DNA of 64,000 nt from Phanerochaete sordida (GCA_019973155.2 BPQB01000086.1:1-64000), one strand, 5' to 3'. Shown: positions 33,555 through 46,491, counted from the stretch's first letter. Notes: generated from the sequence alone by a model not told the origin. Numbers and translations are program-made.

Positions 33555-33787
33555 GGCGGGGCAGGTGAGCTGGGTGTATGCGCGGAAGAGGTGGTTTCGG
33601 ACAAGTCTCGTCCGTCGGAGGCGCCGGCCGCGGCACGCCCAGCCGGCACGGGACCGGGAGGCGGAGGTCCCGTGCCCCTCCCCCGCCGATATTTCAGCAG
33701 CCTCTTTTCTCGCACGAACCATCAGCTACCCCGCACTCGTCACCACGCCGTCGATCCTCCCTCCACACGCTCGCTACCACACCCGCC

Positions 33788-34149
33788 ATGGCCTCCAGCT
33801 TGTCCGACGAGTGCACCCCTCTCAAGCGCGAGTACGACTCCTGTTTCAATGCCTGGTTCGAAGGCTACCTCGAGCCCGCCGTATCCTCCACCCCTGCGGA
33901 GCGTCTCAAGTATTCCCAGGACAAGGCGGAGGAGTACGAGTCAAAGTGCGGAAAGATATGGTCGCAGTACCAGTCCTGCGTACAGGTGCGTCCGAGTGTT
34001 CTGCCTTCTGGTCGTGTGCGCTCACGCATAGCTACCTCCGCCAGAGAGCCGTCAAAGAAAAGGGCCTGGAAACTTTGCTCGCGCAGGCTAGGGCCGAAAA
34101 CCCGCTCAAGGAGCCGCCAGCACTCGAAGCTCAGCGATCTCACGCCTAA
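33788..34149 (+). CDS. MDM35: Mdm35/TRIAP1-type mitochondrial intermembrane-space protein
   Basis: Exons 33788-33985 and 34045-34149, intron GTGCGT...CAG (100 aa). Twin CX9C motifs are visible: Cys9-Cys19 (CTPLKREYDSC) and Cys54-Cys64 (CGKIWSQYQSC), separated by a helix with FNAWFEGYLE and CK-like spacing typical of Mdm35. Such proteins are oxidised by Mia40 in the intermembrane space and chaperone Ups1/Ups2 for phosphatidic acid and phosphatidylserine transfer. The length agrees with the family (80-100 aa). It is divergent from VPS29. Confidence 0.92.
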
Positions 34150-37100
34150 ATATTGCAATCTGTATCATTATACCACCATGTATCCGCTTTCAACATCAGT
34201 GCTTGGTAAGTCGTCCGTTTCTCCTTCCGGCGTCGTTCTGACCTTGCCTTACAGTATTTCTAGCATCCTGCTTGGATTATTCCTATACCACCGCTCTGCG
34301 TGGCGTGTTGTACATCACCATGTCGCTGTCGCTGTCGCTTTCAATACGACCACTTCTCACTCTGAGCTCGCCTGGTCGTTCTCGGAGTTCGAGCTACTTT
34401 CACATGGGTTCAACGTCTGCAACACCGACATCTCCGAACGATGCTAACCCTTGTCTAAGCCTGGGCTCCACGCATAATCTGACTCTCGCAGCGCGGCGCT
34501 TCTCTCCCGAGGCCGTTGTGGTCGACCGCCTCCCGAGCCTGCTCTAGCCTCCATGACCTCGTCCAGCTCTCTGCACGTCATTCACACGCTTTCGCTGATC
34601 GTACAGCCGAGCTCGATCCGCTACTGGAGGTCAGACGATCGAAGGGAGCATCGCCGAAGAACTTCCGCGCCCAACGAACATGCTCGTTTGCTTCCGCCTT
34701 TCAGACGGGAATTATTTCCCTGTCTCCGCGGGTCGTGGCAGTGTACGGGAAACCTCCATGCGCCCTGCCATCGACGATCGTCGCGGCATGCCTGGACGAG
34801 ATGATCTTCGTGGTGTGGACTCTTCGTCTCTGCTCTGCTCCGGTGTACTGCTGCGCGCCCTACGTTCTCGGAATTGAGCTGAGGACTGACGGAGCACCGA
34901 AAGGCGGTTGTCTGCGCCCTACATCGTGTCGCCGCTTCTCTACATCGCCGACGGAGAATGTGACGCTGCTGGTCTATGTCCGCTGTCTTCTCTGGCCCGT
35001 GCGCGGCTGCTTCGCACGCCGCCGTGCAGCGTGGAACGATTGGTTCTCACCACCGCTGAGACCTCATATGTGCCGTTCACTGCTCGCCATGTCGTCGTCC
35101 AGTACGCGGCAGTGTCAGCAGCGAACCCGTGTCCCAAACGCGCGGAACGGCTGGATTCCTCGGCCGCACCTCAAACGAGCAAGCGTACAAGTGCTGTGAA
35201 ACTGCATATATGCGTTGGACTATGCGAGTGTCGCGGGCATGCCTCTCGGTGAGCTGTCAATCCGTTTAGTGAAAGCTCTGTTCATCTCACACCGATCGAC
35301 ATTGGACCAAGAACCGCTATCTATCCTGCTCCTATTTTGGTCTCTGCACCAGAGTACGCCTTAGCCTCCGCACCAGTCGAACCTCCAACTCCCGTCATCC
35401 GGGTATCGACAAGAAGTGGCGGTATGACATCTGGGCGTATTGGACTTGAAGCTTGACTCCCGTTGCCAGCAGTCTCGATTGAGTGAAACAACGGCGAGCG
35501 CGTCGCGGGGTCTGTGTTTCGACTGGGCAGTCAGCTGGCTCGGTGTGTGCACCGAACGCTTGGTACATTTCGCGTAATGTGAACTCAACTGTACAGACAC
35601 CTCTTGGACACCATCTGTGCTCTCCATTGCGAGCCCTCGTCCCTGCGACGGGCTGTACGCTCTCTTTCCTGAGATTTGGGTCCCAGTATGCCCGCGCGAG
35701 GTGCTCGGCCCGAACCAATGCGATGGTACTGCGTCGTGTATAGCGGACTCATACACTTGCGTGCATCTGAGGGGGCTCAGGGCAGTAAGCTTTGACGCGT
35801 AGGGTCAGTCGAAGGGCTTGCTCGACAGAGGTGTGTTCGCTGTCCTAGTTTCAGACTACGCGAGATGCTGACTGGGAGACCACGACGTCAATAGAGATGC
35901 ATGGCTGTTCGCTCGCACTCACCACCCAACCTGACTCAGAAACACTTGACATGCCTGATGACACTCCACGGCGACATCGCCTCTCGTCATATCGTTCTGC
36001 GATGCGCCCGTCACGCCTGAGCCTGTGATCACTGCCGTGGCCCCCGAGGGACGCCTCCGACCACCCTTGTCCACCGGCTTGCTGCGCGAATTGAAGAGCT
36101 GGTCGTGAAACGTGTCAGCATCCTGCGCCGGGGCGTCCATCGAGATGAGGTCGAGTCGGCGCAACGCATGGGTTGTCAGCAGCGAGGTCGGCGACGCGGT
36201 CGGCGGCGGAAAGCAGCACCTGCGTGCAGAAAGAAGGCGGACAGAAGCCGCCCCTGGCACCCTCGCCTGCCTCATGCGGAGTCCATGCACCTGCTGGGAG
36301 CCTTCCATCTATCCTGTGACCGCCTCGCTATCGCCAATCTCGCACTGCTGTTCATTCCTGTGGCGTCTCTTCGCCAACGGCCCTCGCCCATCATCGTGAA
36401 GAACCCAGGGACTGTTCGTCGTTGTTTTCGCGACGCCGCACGGACAGCAAGGAATCAGCATTCCGGTGCATTCCGCCTGGAGGTGACGTCCGTACCAGGG
36501 GGTGCCCGGGCAGCTGATTGTCTCCAGGACTTTGCCAACGGTTTCCACCCCGACTTCCAGCTCGTCACAGGCGCATATGCAACATCAGCTTGCGGTGCGA
36601 TTGCGCCTTTACTTGGGGCCTGTACCCACGAGACGGGCATGCTGCCAGCGGGCCCTTCTTCGATTGGCAATGCAGCCCGCGAGGCCCCTCGGGGCCCATT
36701 CCCACCTGCCCACTGCGCACGCCAAGGCCCATTCAGCACATCGACAACGGCTATCGCGCGCACCCCTCGTCGACATCCCGCATCCGTGCGACGGTCGCCC
36801 ATGCATATGTGGCCGCGCGGCGTGCCCTGCTGCGCGCACGTCTCCGCCGTGCCACCATCTTGCCGAGGCTGATCGCCCCGCTGGTGCGCCCGCGCGCACG
36901 CTCTCGTGCCCGCAGACGCGCCAGGCGGGGGCGTGCAGGCACCCGCAGGCACCGCGGCGCCCTGCCGAGGACGAATGGCACGCCACGGCTGCGCCCTGGG
37001 CGCGCGGCGCATGCGCAGGCCCCGGCCTGCATTTGGGCGACGCTTTGTGCGCTGTGGCGTCACGCGCGCGCAGGCGCAGCGCCGCCACGCGCCGCGCGCC

Positions 37101-38871
37101 GGCGGGCACACTCTAGTACCCGCTGGGTCGCCGGCCGCGCCCGGGGCAAATCCGCGCGGCCCCGGGTGTCGTCGCGGTGCGCCCCCAAACCCTGTTCGCG
37201 AGGCTAGAACGCGATGCGCAATATACGCTGTGTCTCGGGAGCGCGTGCGGCGGCCACGCCAGATCCTGCGTGCCCGGCTACCCCGAGCCTGGGGACGGCG
37301 GCGCGGGGAGGGCCTCGGGCAGCGGGCGGACGGTGCCACGCAGCAGGCGCCTGGTGTGATGCGCCTTCGCGAGCAGGAGCTCGGGCACGCGTGGCGATTG
37401 TGCGTCGCGATCAGGCCAGCCTGAGCCCGCTGGCCATCCGATGTTAGCCAGAGTGGATCACGCAGCTATCCCGCCGGCCCTCGTGAATACATCGCTTGCG
37501 GGCGGCGGTGCTGCAGAAGCTTGTTGCAGTTCCCCGCTAGCTCTGGGAAGAAATATCTGATAGGAGCTCGGGCGGTCGTTCGAGGCAGAACGCCGCAGAA
37601 AGGGCTGGAGGGCACATATGACCACGGAACGTGGCTACCAGCAAACATCGCTTGCTGGGCTTCCCACCGCCCATGCTTTTCAGTGCCCGATGTCGGCCAA
37701 TATCACGCCGTCCCTGTGCTGATTTCTTTGTGCCTGCCCTGTTCAGGAAATCCTGACATCTGTTGCGGTGCGTTCTAGCTGCTCGCTTGCGTGCGCGATG
37801 TGCTAGGGGCAGCAGCTTCTTCACGCTTCGCGCAAACCTTGCAATACCCACGAGCGCGACTCGCGTTCGGGCTGCGAGCGAGACGACACCGAAGAGCTCA
37901 CGCCCGCTGAGCTAGCGGTCGATCTGCGATCGCCTGCCAACGCTAACGAGCCCCGCCGCCACAATCAGCGCGAGAAGACCCCGTATCCAGTGCGGGGTGC
38001 GCGCGAGCCCGCCGAGCGTGGGGGGCGGTACCTGGCCGCCGTTTCGCGCGACCCGGATGGGCGTGCGAACGCGGCGCGCACAGGCGACGTCGAGGGTCGC
38101 AACCCTGCGGCGGGCCGGCCCTGGGCTCGAGGCCCCGCGCCCGCAGGCGAGGCCAAGACGCCGATCAGCGCCGCCGGGGCCAAAAGCGCAAAAGCGCAAA
38201 AGCTTGTGCTTGTCGGGAGCCACGCGAGCTCGTGTGCGATCCAGGAGCCGCGCGCGCCGCGCCGTCTGCCGCGCCCACCGCCCGATTGCCCCGCCAATCG
38301 CGATGCGGGCCTGACAGGCCTGTCAAACACGGTGCCCCGCGCGCCCTGGCTCGCGATGACGGCGGGCGTCCCCCGTCGCAGCCGTCGCCCGCGGGCACAC
38401 GCGTCCGGGCGCCCGCCGCCCTCGGCCATGCCGCCGCCCTCAGCCTGAGCTCGGTATGCGATCGGGCGGGAGAAGCGCGAGTACGTCAACGCCCAGTCCT
38501 GTGCCGGACCCTGTGCGAGGGCAGCGCGAGACCCATGACAGTCCTGCAATGATAGGGTCGCCGAGGTGGCGCACGCTCGCGACCGTGGAAGCAGCGTGCG
38601 AAGGCGGCGGGACAGAAAACGACGAGTGATTATGTACATGGCTAACCTATATCCGACATTATACTACATATGTTACATGATGGCTGTCTAGTTAGCCCCA
38701 AGGCAATGCGAAAGGATTAGTAGAGACATGCATGAGTCAATATACAACAACGAACGGGTGCTACCTATAACGAGCATCCCTGGAAAATCCAATGCGAAAA
38801 CGAAAGCAAGCAGACTCTGCACGATGATAGACTTTAAGGCGAGATGAGGTCGGAGCGAGTGGAATCGAGAT
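34150..38871. other. Gene-poor stretch with GC-rich blocks
   Basis: About 4.7 kb without a supportable gene. From about 36.6 to 37.4 kb and 37.9 to 38.6 kb the GC content is very high, so long stop-free frames occur on both strands at once, with low-complexity Ala/Arg/Pro translations. They are not called as genes. No splice-joined chain with family resemblance was found at 34.2-36.1 kb either. Confidence 0.45.
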
Positions 38872-40176
38872 CTACACGGCGGCCGTGCCGTATGGGTAGA
38901 CCATCGCGTCGGGCTGCTCGGCGTAGGGGGCCGCGTACATGATGCCGTCGACGACGTAGTAACCTGTACGGTCGTCGGGATACCACGATGACGCATATTG
39001 CATCTGCGGCTCGACGGGAGCCGGGTACTGCGCCTGCGCCGCATACCCGTAGGCCGCGGCGTCGTAGCACGCGGGCTGGGCGTCTGGCGCGCTGGCGTAG
39101 CAGTGCGCCTCGCTAGACCGCGAGAAGCAGCGTCAGCCGAGGCGGCGCGGGGCGCAGGCGGGCGGTGCACTCACGGGTGGGCGAGAGAAGGCGCGGCAAG
39201 TGCCGCGGCCTCCGTGATCGATATGAACGTCTGCGGGGCCCCCGCGACGGAGATGGGGCCCGCGGGGTCCAGCGCGCACGCCGCAGGAGCCTCGGCAGCG
39301 CGCGCTGGCGGATCTTCGTAGCTGTATCGCACCGCTCCCACGGGAACGTGCGGGGCGAGCGATGGATGGGGATACGCCAGGTCAGCTGCGGCCGAGGGCC
39401 GCACAGGCCTGGGAGCGAAGATGCCCGCCCCCGACGGCGCCGCCGCCGCGGCCGATGTCGACGCGATGGGCTCGTGGTAGTCGAAGAAGAGCGGCTGGCC
39501 GCCTGCGGGGTCGAAGTCGACCTCGCAGTACGTCGTCGAGGGTGGCGACGAGTAGTCGCTGCGCGGCGAGCTGCTGGCGTAGGGCGGCGACCACGCCTGG
39601 AGCTGGTCGGAGGCCATGTTGTAGAGGAGGTAGGGCTGCGCGTCGTCGACGTCCTCCTGCTTCGTCTGCACGTCTTCGTAGGGCGCCTCCGAGTAGTCGG
39701 TGCTGGACGAGGCGCCGCTGGGGGACGAGGCGCGGCGGACAAAGGACTTGGCCAGGATCCCGCGCGCCGTCTTCGACGGCCGCGGCGCGTGGATAGCGGG
39801 CTGCGGGCGCCGCTCGTCGGGGTACACGCACTTGCGACCGCTGTAAGCGCAGCGGCTGCAGGCCGGCTGGTCGCCGCTGCACTGCAGGCGGGAGGGCCGT
39901 CAGCGCCGCCCGCGGACAAAGAAACGGGGAGCGCACCTTGGCCTTCCGCTGTCGACAGTGCTTGCAGGCGATGGCGGTCCGGCGTTGCTCGATGGGCGTC
40001 GGCGAGCGGAGCATCAGGCAGTCGCCGTCGTGGCCCGGCAGCTTTCCGGGCTTGTACTTCCAGTAGGCGTGCCCCCAGGGGACGTCGTACGGCCGCAGGT
40101 TCCACGGGTCGTCGCTGCGAGGGATGTCGACCGGCATTGTGACTGCGAAGGACCTGGCGGGCCTAGAGGGTGGCAT
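38872..40176 (-). CDS. Zn2Cys6 binuclear cluster transcription factor
   Basis: Exons 40176-39937, 39881-39175 and 39112-38872 (395 aa), introns of 55 and 62 nt. The DNA-binding cluster is split by intron 1 and reads CX2CX6CX6CX2CX6C (Cys71, 74, 81, 88, 91, 98), with basic residues RQRKAK between the second and third Cys as in Gal4-type factors. Ahead of it lies an unusual Trp/Tyr-rich segment (DDPWNLRPYDVPWGHAYWKY). The rest is low-complexity, rich in Ser, Pro, Ala and Tyr, with no visible middle homology domain, and ends in a Tyr-rich tail (GYYVVDGIMYAAPY). Target genes cannot be deduced. The start at 40176 is the first Met; Met14 is an alternative. Confidence 0.88.
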
Positions 40177-41640
40177 GAGGGAGAAGCAGGAGAGGCGATA
40201 TGATGGAAGGTACTTACATAGCTGGCCTCGCTGGGGTGGTGGAGTTCGGAGCGAGGCTGCGAGAGCCTAGAGCGGCGTCCTCGAGAGTTCCTCGTGGACC
40301 CTTGAGCCCAACGTGTTGTGCGAGCAGTCTCCACCGGAGAGTGGCACGTTGTCGACGACGGCTGGCGGCAGACCCGAGAGTTTGTTGAGCTAGAAAAAGA
40401 CCTTGGTCATGGTGCGCGCGCGCCCTTCTTAAGGCGATCCAAAACACGGTCACCGCTTGACCCTGGCGAAGCGCGGCTGCCGTTTATTCGTAGATCGTAG
40501 ATCTGCGCCAGGCCAGATCTTGGAGGTACGACGAATTGCGTCCGCGGCGCGCCGCGCGTGGTGCCCCCTTGCCAGCCGTTCGGAGTCACTCCGCCAAATG
40601 CGCCAATCCACGCCATCCACTAATACGCCGTTGATGGATCTCGAGGTGTTTTCCCTGGCCTCGATCCGCTGCGGGGGCGCAACACAATAGCCTGTGGGGC
40701 GCGCCAGGCTTCCTTGCAGCGCGCAGCAACGACGGCCGTTGGCAGGGTGGCACCCTCGACTGGCGTCGACGCGGTCTCAGCGCGGTGGATTTTCGCACAA
40801 TAAATTGGCTCTGATAGGCCTCTGGCAGGAAAATCTCGAGGTGGATAACTCAATCTTGGGAAGCCCGTGGGTGGAATGTTCTATCCGCGACGGGGTGTCT
40901 TGGACACCCAAGTCTCCTGGCCAACATTCACATCAGATGAGGCGTGCGGGCCTGTGTCACACGCTGCCCAATGGGCTTGCGCGACGGGACGTGGTCGACG
41001 CACCGCGCCGCACCACCGAATAGCCTTTTGCAGGCCCGCCAGCGTGCGTGCGGAGAGCCTATTCCGGGGCGCAGAAATGGTGCTCCCTAAAGGCAAGTCT
41101 GGCCTGCCGCGGCAGGGCTGTTTACGTGTTGGGCAGCGGCGCGATAGGATGCGCCGTTCAGCAGACCTGCAACTCGGCGCACCTGGGCGGGTGAACGGTC
41201 TGTGGATCAGACACCGCAACGCAGATCGTAATCTCGTACCGATCAAGACATTCGCTCATGGCCTGCGGGGGTCCTGCCCACGACGCTGGAGACTAGGCCG
41301 GCCATTGAAACGACGTGCGCACGAGGGCCCAGGCCCCGCGCGGTGTGCTACTGCGCCACTAGTCGGCCCCGGTGCGCGGTTACACGGTACATGCGCTAGT
41401 GCCTGGTGTGTTACGAGAGCGAGCCTGAAACGGGGTCCACGGAAAATTCAGGCTGCGCGACGCAGGCGTCGAGGCGCTCGCAACTGGTCCCGCGGTGACG
41501 TGCGTGATCTCGCAGGCGGTCCGCAGATGCTGGTGCGTGGGCAATTGTATTGTGCAATGTACATAGGTGACCAGGGTATACACGGGGCGGCGAGTGGCAT
41601 GGGGAATCGATCCAGAGAGGGTGCAGTGGCAGTTCAGGCT
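40177..41640. other. Intergenic upstream of the Zn2Cys6 gene
   Basis: No gene recognised; presumably holds the promoter of the regulator and the 3' flank of the roadblock gene. Confidence 0.4.
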
Positions 41641-42163
41641 CTACGATGACGGGTCGTGCAGGACGGCGAGCAGAAACCGGCCGTCTGCAGTCCGATGTTA
41701 GACAGGGCACGCCAGATCCGCTGGGCGACGCACCGGGTGAAATCATAAGCTCGTGGCGCTTGGTTCGGATGCGCATAAAGCGTACCTCGTCCTGCGAAGT
41801 CCTCGGGGAAGAATCATTCTAGTGCGCGCGCAGGAGAGACCGGTCACTTACGGTATCGCCTGTGTCACCGCTGACCTCCTCGAGGCCGCCCTGCACGCTC
41901 TCCACTATGCGGCTTATCGCGTGCGCGTACTTCCTGCCCTGCTCGCCCTCAAAGACAACGCCCGAATGTCGGATGATCGTGACGGGGTGGCCGCGCGAGA
42001 GCAGCATGTATCCGAGCACAGAGCGGTGCGAGGTGAGAGACGCGAGGATCTGCTCCATCTCGGGCGAGGGCGCCAGCGCGCCCGCCGGTGATGTCGACGA
42101 TGACGACGGGCTTGCGTCGGGTGTCGGGAACATGGAGCTCGAGGGCGCTGGCTGGACGGACAT
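41641..42163 (-). CDS. Roadblock/LC7-type dynein light chain
   Basis: Exons 42163-41852, 41791-41734 and 41684-41641 (137 aa). After a Ser/Pro-rich leader of about 33 residues, the roadblock domain runs to the C-terminus: MEQILASLTSHRSVLGYML, VTIIRHSGVVFEGEQGRKYA, VRFMRIRTKRHELMISP, and the final strand RFLLAVLHDP. This matches dynein light chain roadblock in order and length. Such chains dimerise on the dynein intermediate chain. The last exon codes for only 15 residues but completes the fold and stops cleanly. Confidence 0.9.
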
Positions 42164-42239
42164 GGTGGCAGAGAGGACGCGGGCGGGCTCGACGCGAGAA
42201 GCAGAGTTCGCGACGTGACGCCTGCCCGAACAGGACGCT

Positions 42240-43480
42240 GACTAAGCCGCCACGTGGGTCGCGCGGACGAGCACCCGCTAGGCGCGCGGGCCCTGCGCGG
42301 GCGGGAGCACTTCGGCCTCCTCGACGACGAAACCTGCGCGCAGCTGGAGAAAGTTCAGAAAATTACGAGGGCTCAGAAGCCCCGCTGATCTGCTGAAATT
42401 TTCTGCTTATTGTCTCCCGCCCGCAGGGCTGCGAACGGCAGGGCGCAGCCAGCGGTGGCACCGCTCGGGAACCGCCAGCCGCGCAGGCAGGCCCTGCGCG
42501 TGGGACACCCGAGGGCGGGCGCACATGGCACGCCCACGCCCGCACCCGCACAACGTAACCTAGTTAACCGTGCCATACATCGGCTCGCGCACTGCGGATC
42601 GCGCCAGGAACCCAGCCGCCGCCGCACTTGCACGCGCGTGCGCCGGCTCCGGCGTGCGGCGCACAGCGCACCCGTCGCCCATGGCAACGCCGCGGCGCAC
42701 CTGAAACGCGAGGGCTGCGCCGCCCGCCCGCGTGTGGGGCGCCGCACGGCCTGCGCGGGTTGTCGCGCCCGCGCCGCGTCGGCGTGAGCTCCGGGCGTGC
42801 GCCACAAAGCGCGATCCCGACCCGCCAGGCCGCGCACGGGGACGCACAGCCCAAAATCCACACGCGCACGGCCGGTCCACGCACACGGGCGCCCGCGCGG
42901 CGGGGCTGGGCGGGGCTGGGCGGGCAGCGGCGCGCGCGCGGGAGCGACGGAGCGGAGGCGGAGGCGCGGGCACACGCAGCGGCGATCGCCCACGCGCGCG
43001 ATCGCGCAGATGCGAGCGTCGGCCTGGCGCAGCGCTCAGCGCTCGCCGTGGGCCCGGGGCCGCGCCGCGGGCTCGCTGGGGCGGGGCTGCCGGACGGGGC
43101 GCGCGGGGAGGCGCGGGCGCGGGCGCAGGGTCGCGTGCCCTGGGCGCGGCCCTGGCTGTGTGCGCGGCGCGGTCATGCTGTGCTTGCCGTCTCGCCCTCG
43201 CAGGGCACGCGCAGGGTGCGCCAAGGGTCCGCGGTGGCAAGTTCTGGAAGGCTCTGATGTTGGACGGAGAGGTGGGGCGGAGGTGCTGGCATGCCCATAT
43301 GCGGGCGCGGTGCTGTGGGACGCGTCCCACGGGTGCGCTGCGTGCGAAGAGCGCGGGCTGGTAGCCGAGGGTGCGGGTGAGCTCCGTTGGGCGCGCGGAT
43401 ACGGCAGGTGGAGACCACGGAGACGTGGGAGGCGTCTCGACGCGTCCGCGACGTATAGAAACGGCCGGAAAGAGTAAAGA
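42240..43480. other. GC-rich block without a gene
   Basis: Extremely GC-rich, including runs of GGGGCTGGGC and CGCGCG near 42.90-42.94 kb. Frames are open on both strands for hundreds of codons but translate to Arg/Ala/Pro low complexity with no family resemblance, so none is called. Confidence 0.5.
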
Positions 43481-43499
43481 ACATACCTTGAAGGTTATC

Positions 43500-44040
43500 T
43501 GAAGGATAGGAGATCCACGGTGCAAAGAAGCGACGCAGCTGACCGATAGCAGATCATAGAAGCGAACGTCGAATGTTAGATTGGCCATGATGCAACCACG
43601 CAACTCGGCCAGTCTGCCGTGAAATGTATGTAGAATGCGACTAGCTGAGGAACATGTAAGTGTTACATCGGAGGGACCGTGAAGGGGAATGCCACTTACG
43701 TCCCGGTTGAGGCTAGTGTACGGAGCTATCTTGACAGCCTGCGGCGCAGGACAGCGCATCGCACATAGCAGAGTCATCGGGTTCTGAAGGATAGCAGGCG
43801 CACTATCGTGAGTGGTGAAACTTGACGAAGCCACTGATTTCCATCACCCCTGTAGCCTTGCATGTTGTGCATGATTTGCACAGGGTCGGCCGAGAAAAAA
43901 TCTGCGCATGCAGGCAATGAGGCGCGACCCACAATGATGGCTGCCACCAGGCTATCAGTCGCTGGTCTCTGTGAAGAGTGGGAGGAGTGACTCACGAAAA
44001 ATGCTGTCCGCTGCGTAGAGAAGTTAGTAAGAAACCCGAG
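43500..44040 (-). pseudogene. Possible decayed membrane-protein gene
   Basis: Minus-strand pieces with plausible splice sites read ATDSLVAAIIVGRASLPACA (about 43.96-43.90 kb) and GRLAELRGCIMANLT (about 43.62-43.58 kb). They faintly recall the C-terminal half of basidiomycete DUF6534 membrane proteins (a TD..I.....tGL.T helix and the GKLY.NSLLA.LN end). Frames between them are broken. The resemblance is from memory and weak; it may be chance. Confidence 0.2.
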
Positions 44041-45301
44041 GGGTGCGGCGCGGATAGTGCAACATGAGGCGGCGTAACTGAATGGAATTCCGCGTAAAAT
44101 CCTGGCCCTCTACCATGCGGCTTCTGCGGCTTTATTTCCTCCCGAACGCCGCGTCGCATTGACTCGTATGATCTTCATGGCGTGCAATACCGCTCATATG
44201 GGCGTGCAGGGGCAGGCCGGGAGCCATGATCTACAGGCGAGCGAGTATTAAAGCCCGGGGATATCAGAGCTCGCTCGCGGTGTGCTCACCTCCATGGACA
44301 AACGGGCGCATTTGGCGAGCCTTCACAGAAGCAGTACGAGGGCCGCATGCCTGCGAGGCGGCACGCACGGCTGTGGCAAGCTATCGCCACTTCCTCGGCG
44401 ATCAGCAGGGCTTATGAGGGTGAGTCATCGGCTACTTTGGAAGAGCCCCCTGAGAATCGAGTGTGCACATGTGCAGCTTGCGCACAGGTGTGGCGTCGCG
44501 GTGTCGGGCGAGTGGCAGAGCGGCTGCTGTGTGCTCGACGACGCCCCGTCCGAGCCTGAGCGGACGGCGCCTGTGCGGTGATCCCAGCGCTGATGGCAGG
44601 GCCTCGTCCGCAAATGGTGAGTATGTTCGCAGCATGGCCCAGCGCATGGCGACTGCGACTCGCAGCGTTTCCTTACCAACTATGTGATCCGCGAGTCTGT
44701 GCCGCAAACGCTCGCGCGCGCGCGAATTTGAGTGCGAGTGTCGATATCATACGCAGCCCGCGATGACCGCGAACGCCGAGTTTGCAAACGACGCGAAGAC
44801 CCTCAAAGTGCTGTCGACTTTGCCCACGAGTGACCCGAGGTCGCCTTCCCTCTGCTCGCGCCGCGCTGCACGATGACCAGCCTCCGTCAGCCAGCGTTCC
44901 CACGGTGCAGCGCGTTACGGTTTCCACGTGGTTGCCATGTACGGCCGGTAGCGCCGTGGGTGATTGGCCTTCATTTGTCTCCGCGCTGTGGTCGTTGTGC
45001 TTGACGTTGTACTTGAGGCTTGCCTCGCCATTCTCCGCGTGCTGCCGCCCCCGCCGCTCCTTTGTCTGTCTGTACTCTCCGCGGCGGGCTCGCCGACTGG
45101 TCTGGGTGCGTGCGGCCCAATCAACATTTCCTATTTTGTCGTGTCTGATCTCAACTTTTCCCCTCGCTCTTGTCTTTGCCCGTGCGCCCACGCTGCCGTG
45201 TGCCTCGTCCTGCACCGCCCTTTCACGACCTGCTACGACTCCCAGCGATACCCCTGCCTCAACCTGATATCCATCCTGTTTGATACCTCGAAACGACCCC
45301 C
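44041..45301. other. Intergenic upstream of CHS7
   Basis: No gene recognised. Pyrimidine-rich sequence from about 45.1 to 45.3 kb is consistent with a fungal promoter and 5' leader of CHS7. Confidence 0.4.
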
Positions 45302-46491
45302 ATGATTCGCTTTGGGGACTTCAGTTCCCTCTGCAGAGATACCCCGAGCTACCCCTGGTGTAATCTCTTCTATCATCAAGTGCGTCCTACCCAACTGTCC
45401 TCCGTACCCTGGTCTCTGATCCACCAGTTCCGTCTCAGCTTCAACATCACAACTCTACGCTCCTCACAGGACCGTCTGCAGACCCAAAAGTCGCTCCTGT
45501 TGGCGTGAACCCAGAGTGCGGCATCCTCCTCGTCGGCGCAGATGGCTCCGTCGCGAACATCGCCAACATCATCGCCTGCGGCCTGAGCCTGCTCGGCGTC
45601 GGCTACCTCATCTTCGTCGTCGGGCGCCGCAAGGCCGCGGTCGGGCGCGCCGAGTTCCGCATCTTCCTCGGCCTGTACTGGCTCACGCTCGTCCTGCAGC
45701 TGCTCACGACCGGCGCGTTCCTCCAGCAGGGCTCGACGGCCCTCACCGTGCTCACCGCGATCCACGCCGGCGCCGTCGCCGCGACGTTCTGGGCGCTCCT
45801 CGCGAACGCGCTCGTGAGCACCCAGGTCGTCGAGGACGGCACGCTCAGCTCCCTCATCGTGAGTCACGCGAGCCCGCGCGCGCACCACGCCCTGACCGCC
45901 CGCAGCCCTTCTCGTTCTTCATCCTCGCGTTCGCCGCGGCCACCACGTACATCGCGCTCGACGTCGCGTTCTCCTTCACGTCTGTCTTCGGCCCCTCGAA
46001 CCCGCCCGCGTCCCTGCACAGCGTCCCCTTGTTCGTCTTGACGACGATATGGCCTGGAGCGTACGTGGCACGTCCTCTCCGCACGCACCGCACGCTGACG
46101 CCGCGCAGCGCCGCCCTGTTGTATCTCTTCCTCATGCTGTACATTGTCCTGGGCATGCTGAACGAGGTCCGCCCCGTGTGGTTCTACATCCTCGCCGCCG
46201 TGCTCTTCGTCCTGAGCCAGCTCGACTACTTCCTCCTGAACAAGGTCATCTGCAACGTGCGTGCCCGCCCCTCCACCCTCCCCACACGCTAACTTTCAGC
46301 GCAGGGCGTCACCCCCGCGCGCATAGACGGCTCCTTCGTCGCGACCGTGCTCGAGACCGCCGCCGTGACCGTGCTCTTCTTCGGCTGGATGAGCATAACA
46401 GAAGGTGCGTCCCCCCGTCGTCCGTCCCATAGCGCCACTCACGCCCGCCGCAGACACGTGGGAAGAAGAACCGTACTACTACGGCCGGTGA
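45302..46491 (+). CDS. CHS7: Chs7-type chitin synthase export chaperone
   Basis: Exons 45302-45383, 45470-45858, 45906-46060, 46109-46256, 46305-46404 and 46454-46491 (303 aa). The start IRFGDFSSLCRDTPSYPWCN and then NPECGI match Chs7. They are followed by hydrophobic helices (SVANIANIIACGLSLLGVGY, FRIFLGLYWLTLVLQLL, FSFFILAFAAATTYIALDVA, LLYLFLMLYIVLGML, WFYILAAVLFVLSQLDYFLL, ATVLETAAVTVLFFGWMSIT) and the acidic end TWEEEPYYYGR. It is an ER membrane chaperone needed for exit of class IV-type chitin synthase. The first junction is uncertain: the in-frame solution uses a weak donor GTCCTA at 45384, while the stronger GTGCGT at 45380 does not keep frame. Confidence 0.9.

Noticed and set aside
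36455..37339. Long minus-strand open frame, with overlapping plus-strand frames
   Set aside because: All frames are open because of GC bias; the translation is Arg/Ala/Pro low complexity without a motif or splice structure.
42560..43834. 424-codon minus-strand open frame
   Set aside because: Same GC artefact; the translation mixes the GC-rich block with an unrelated AT-richer part and has no family resemblance.
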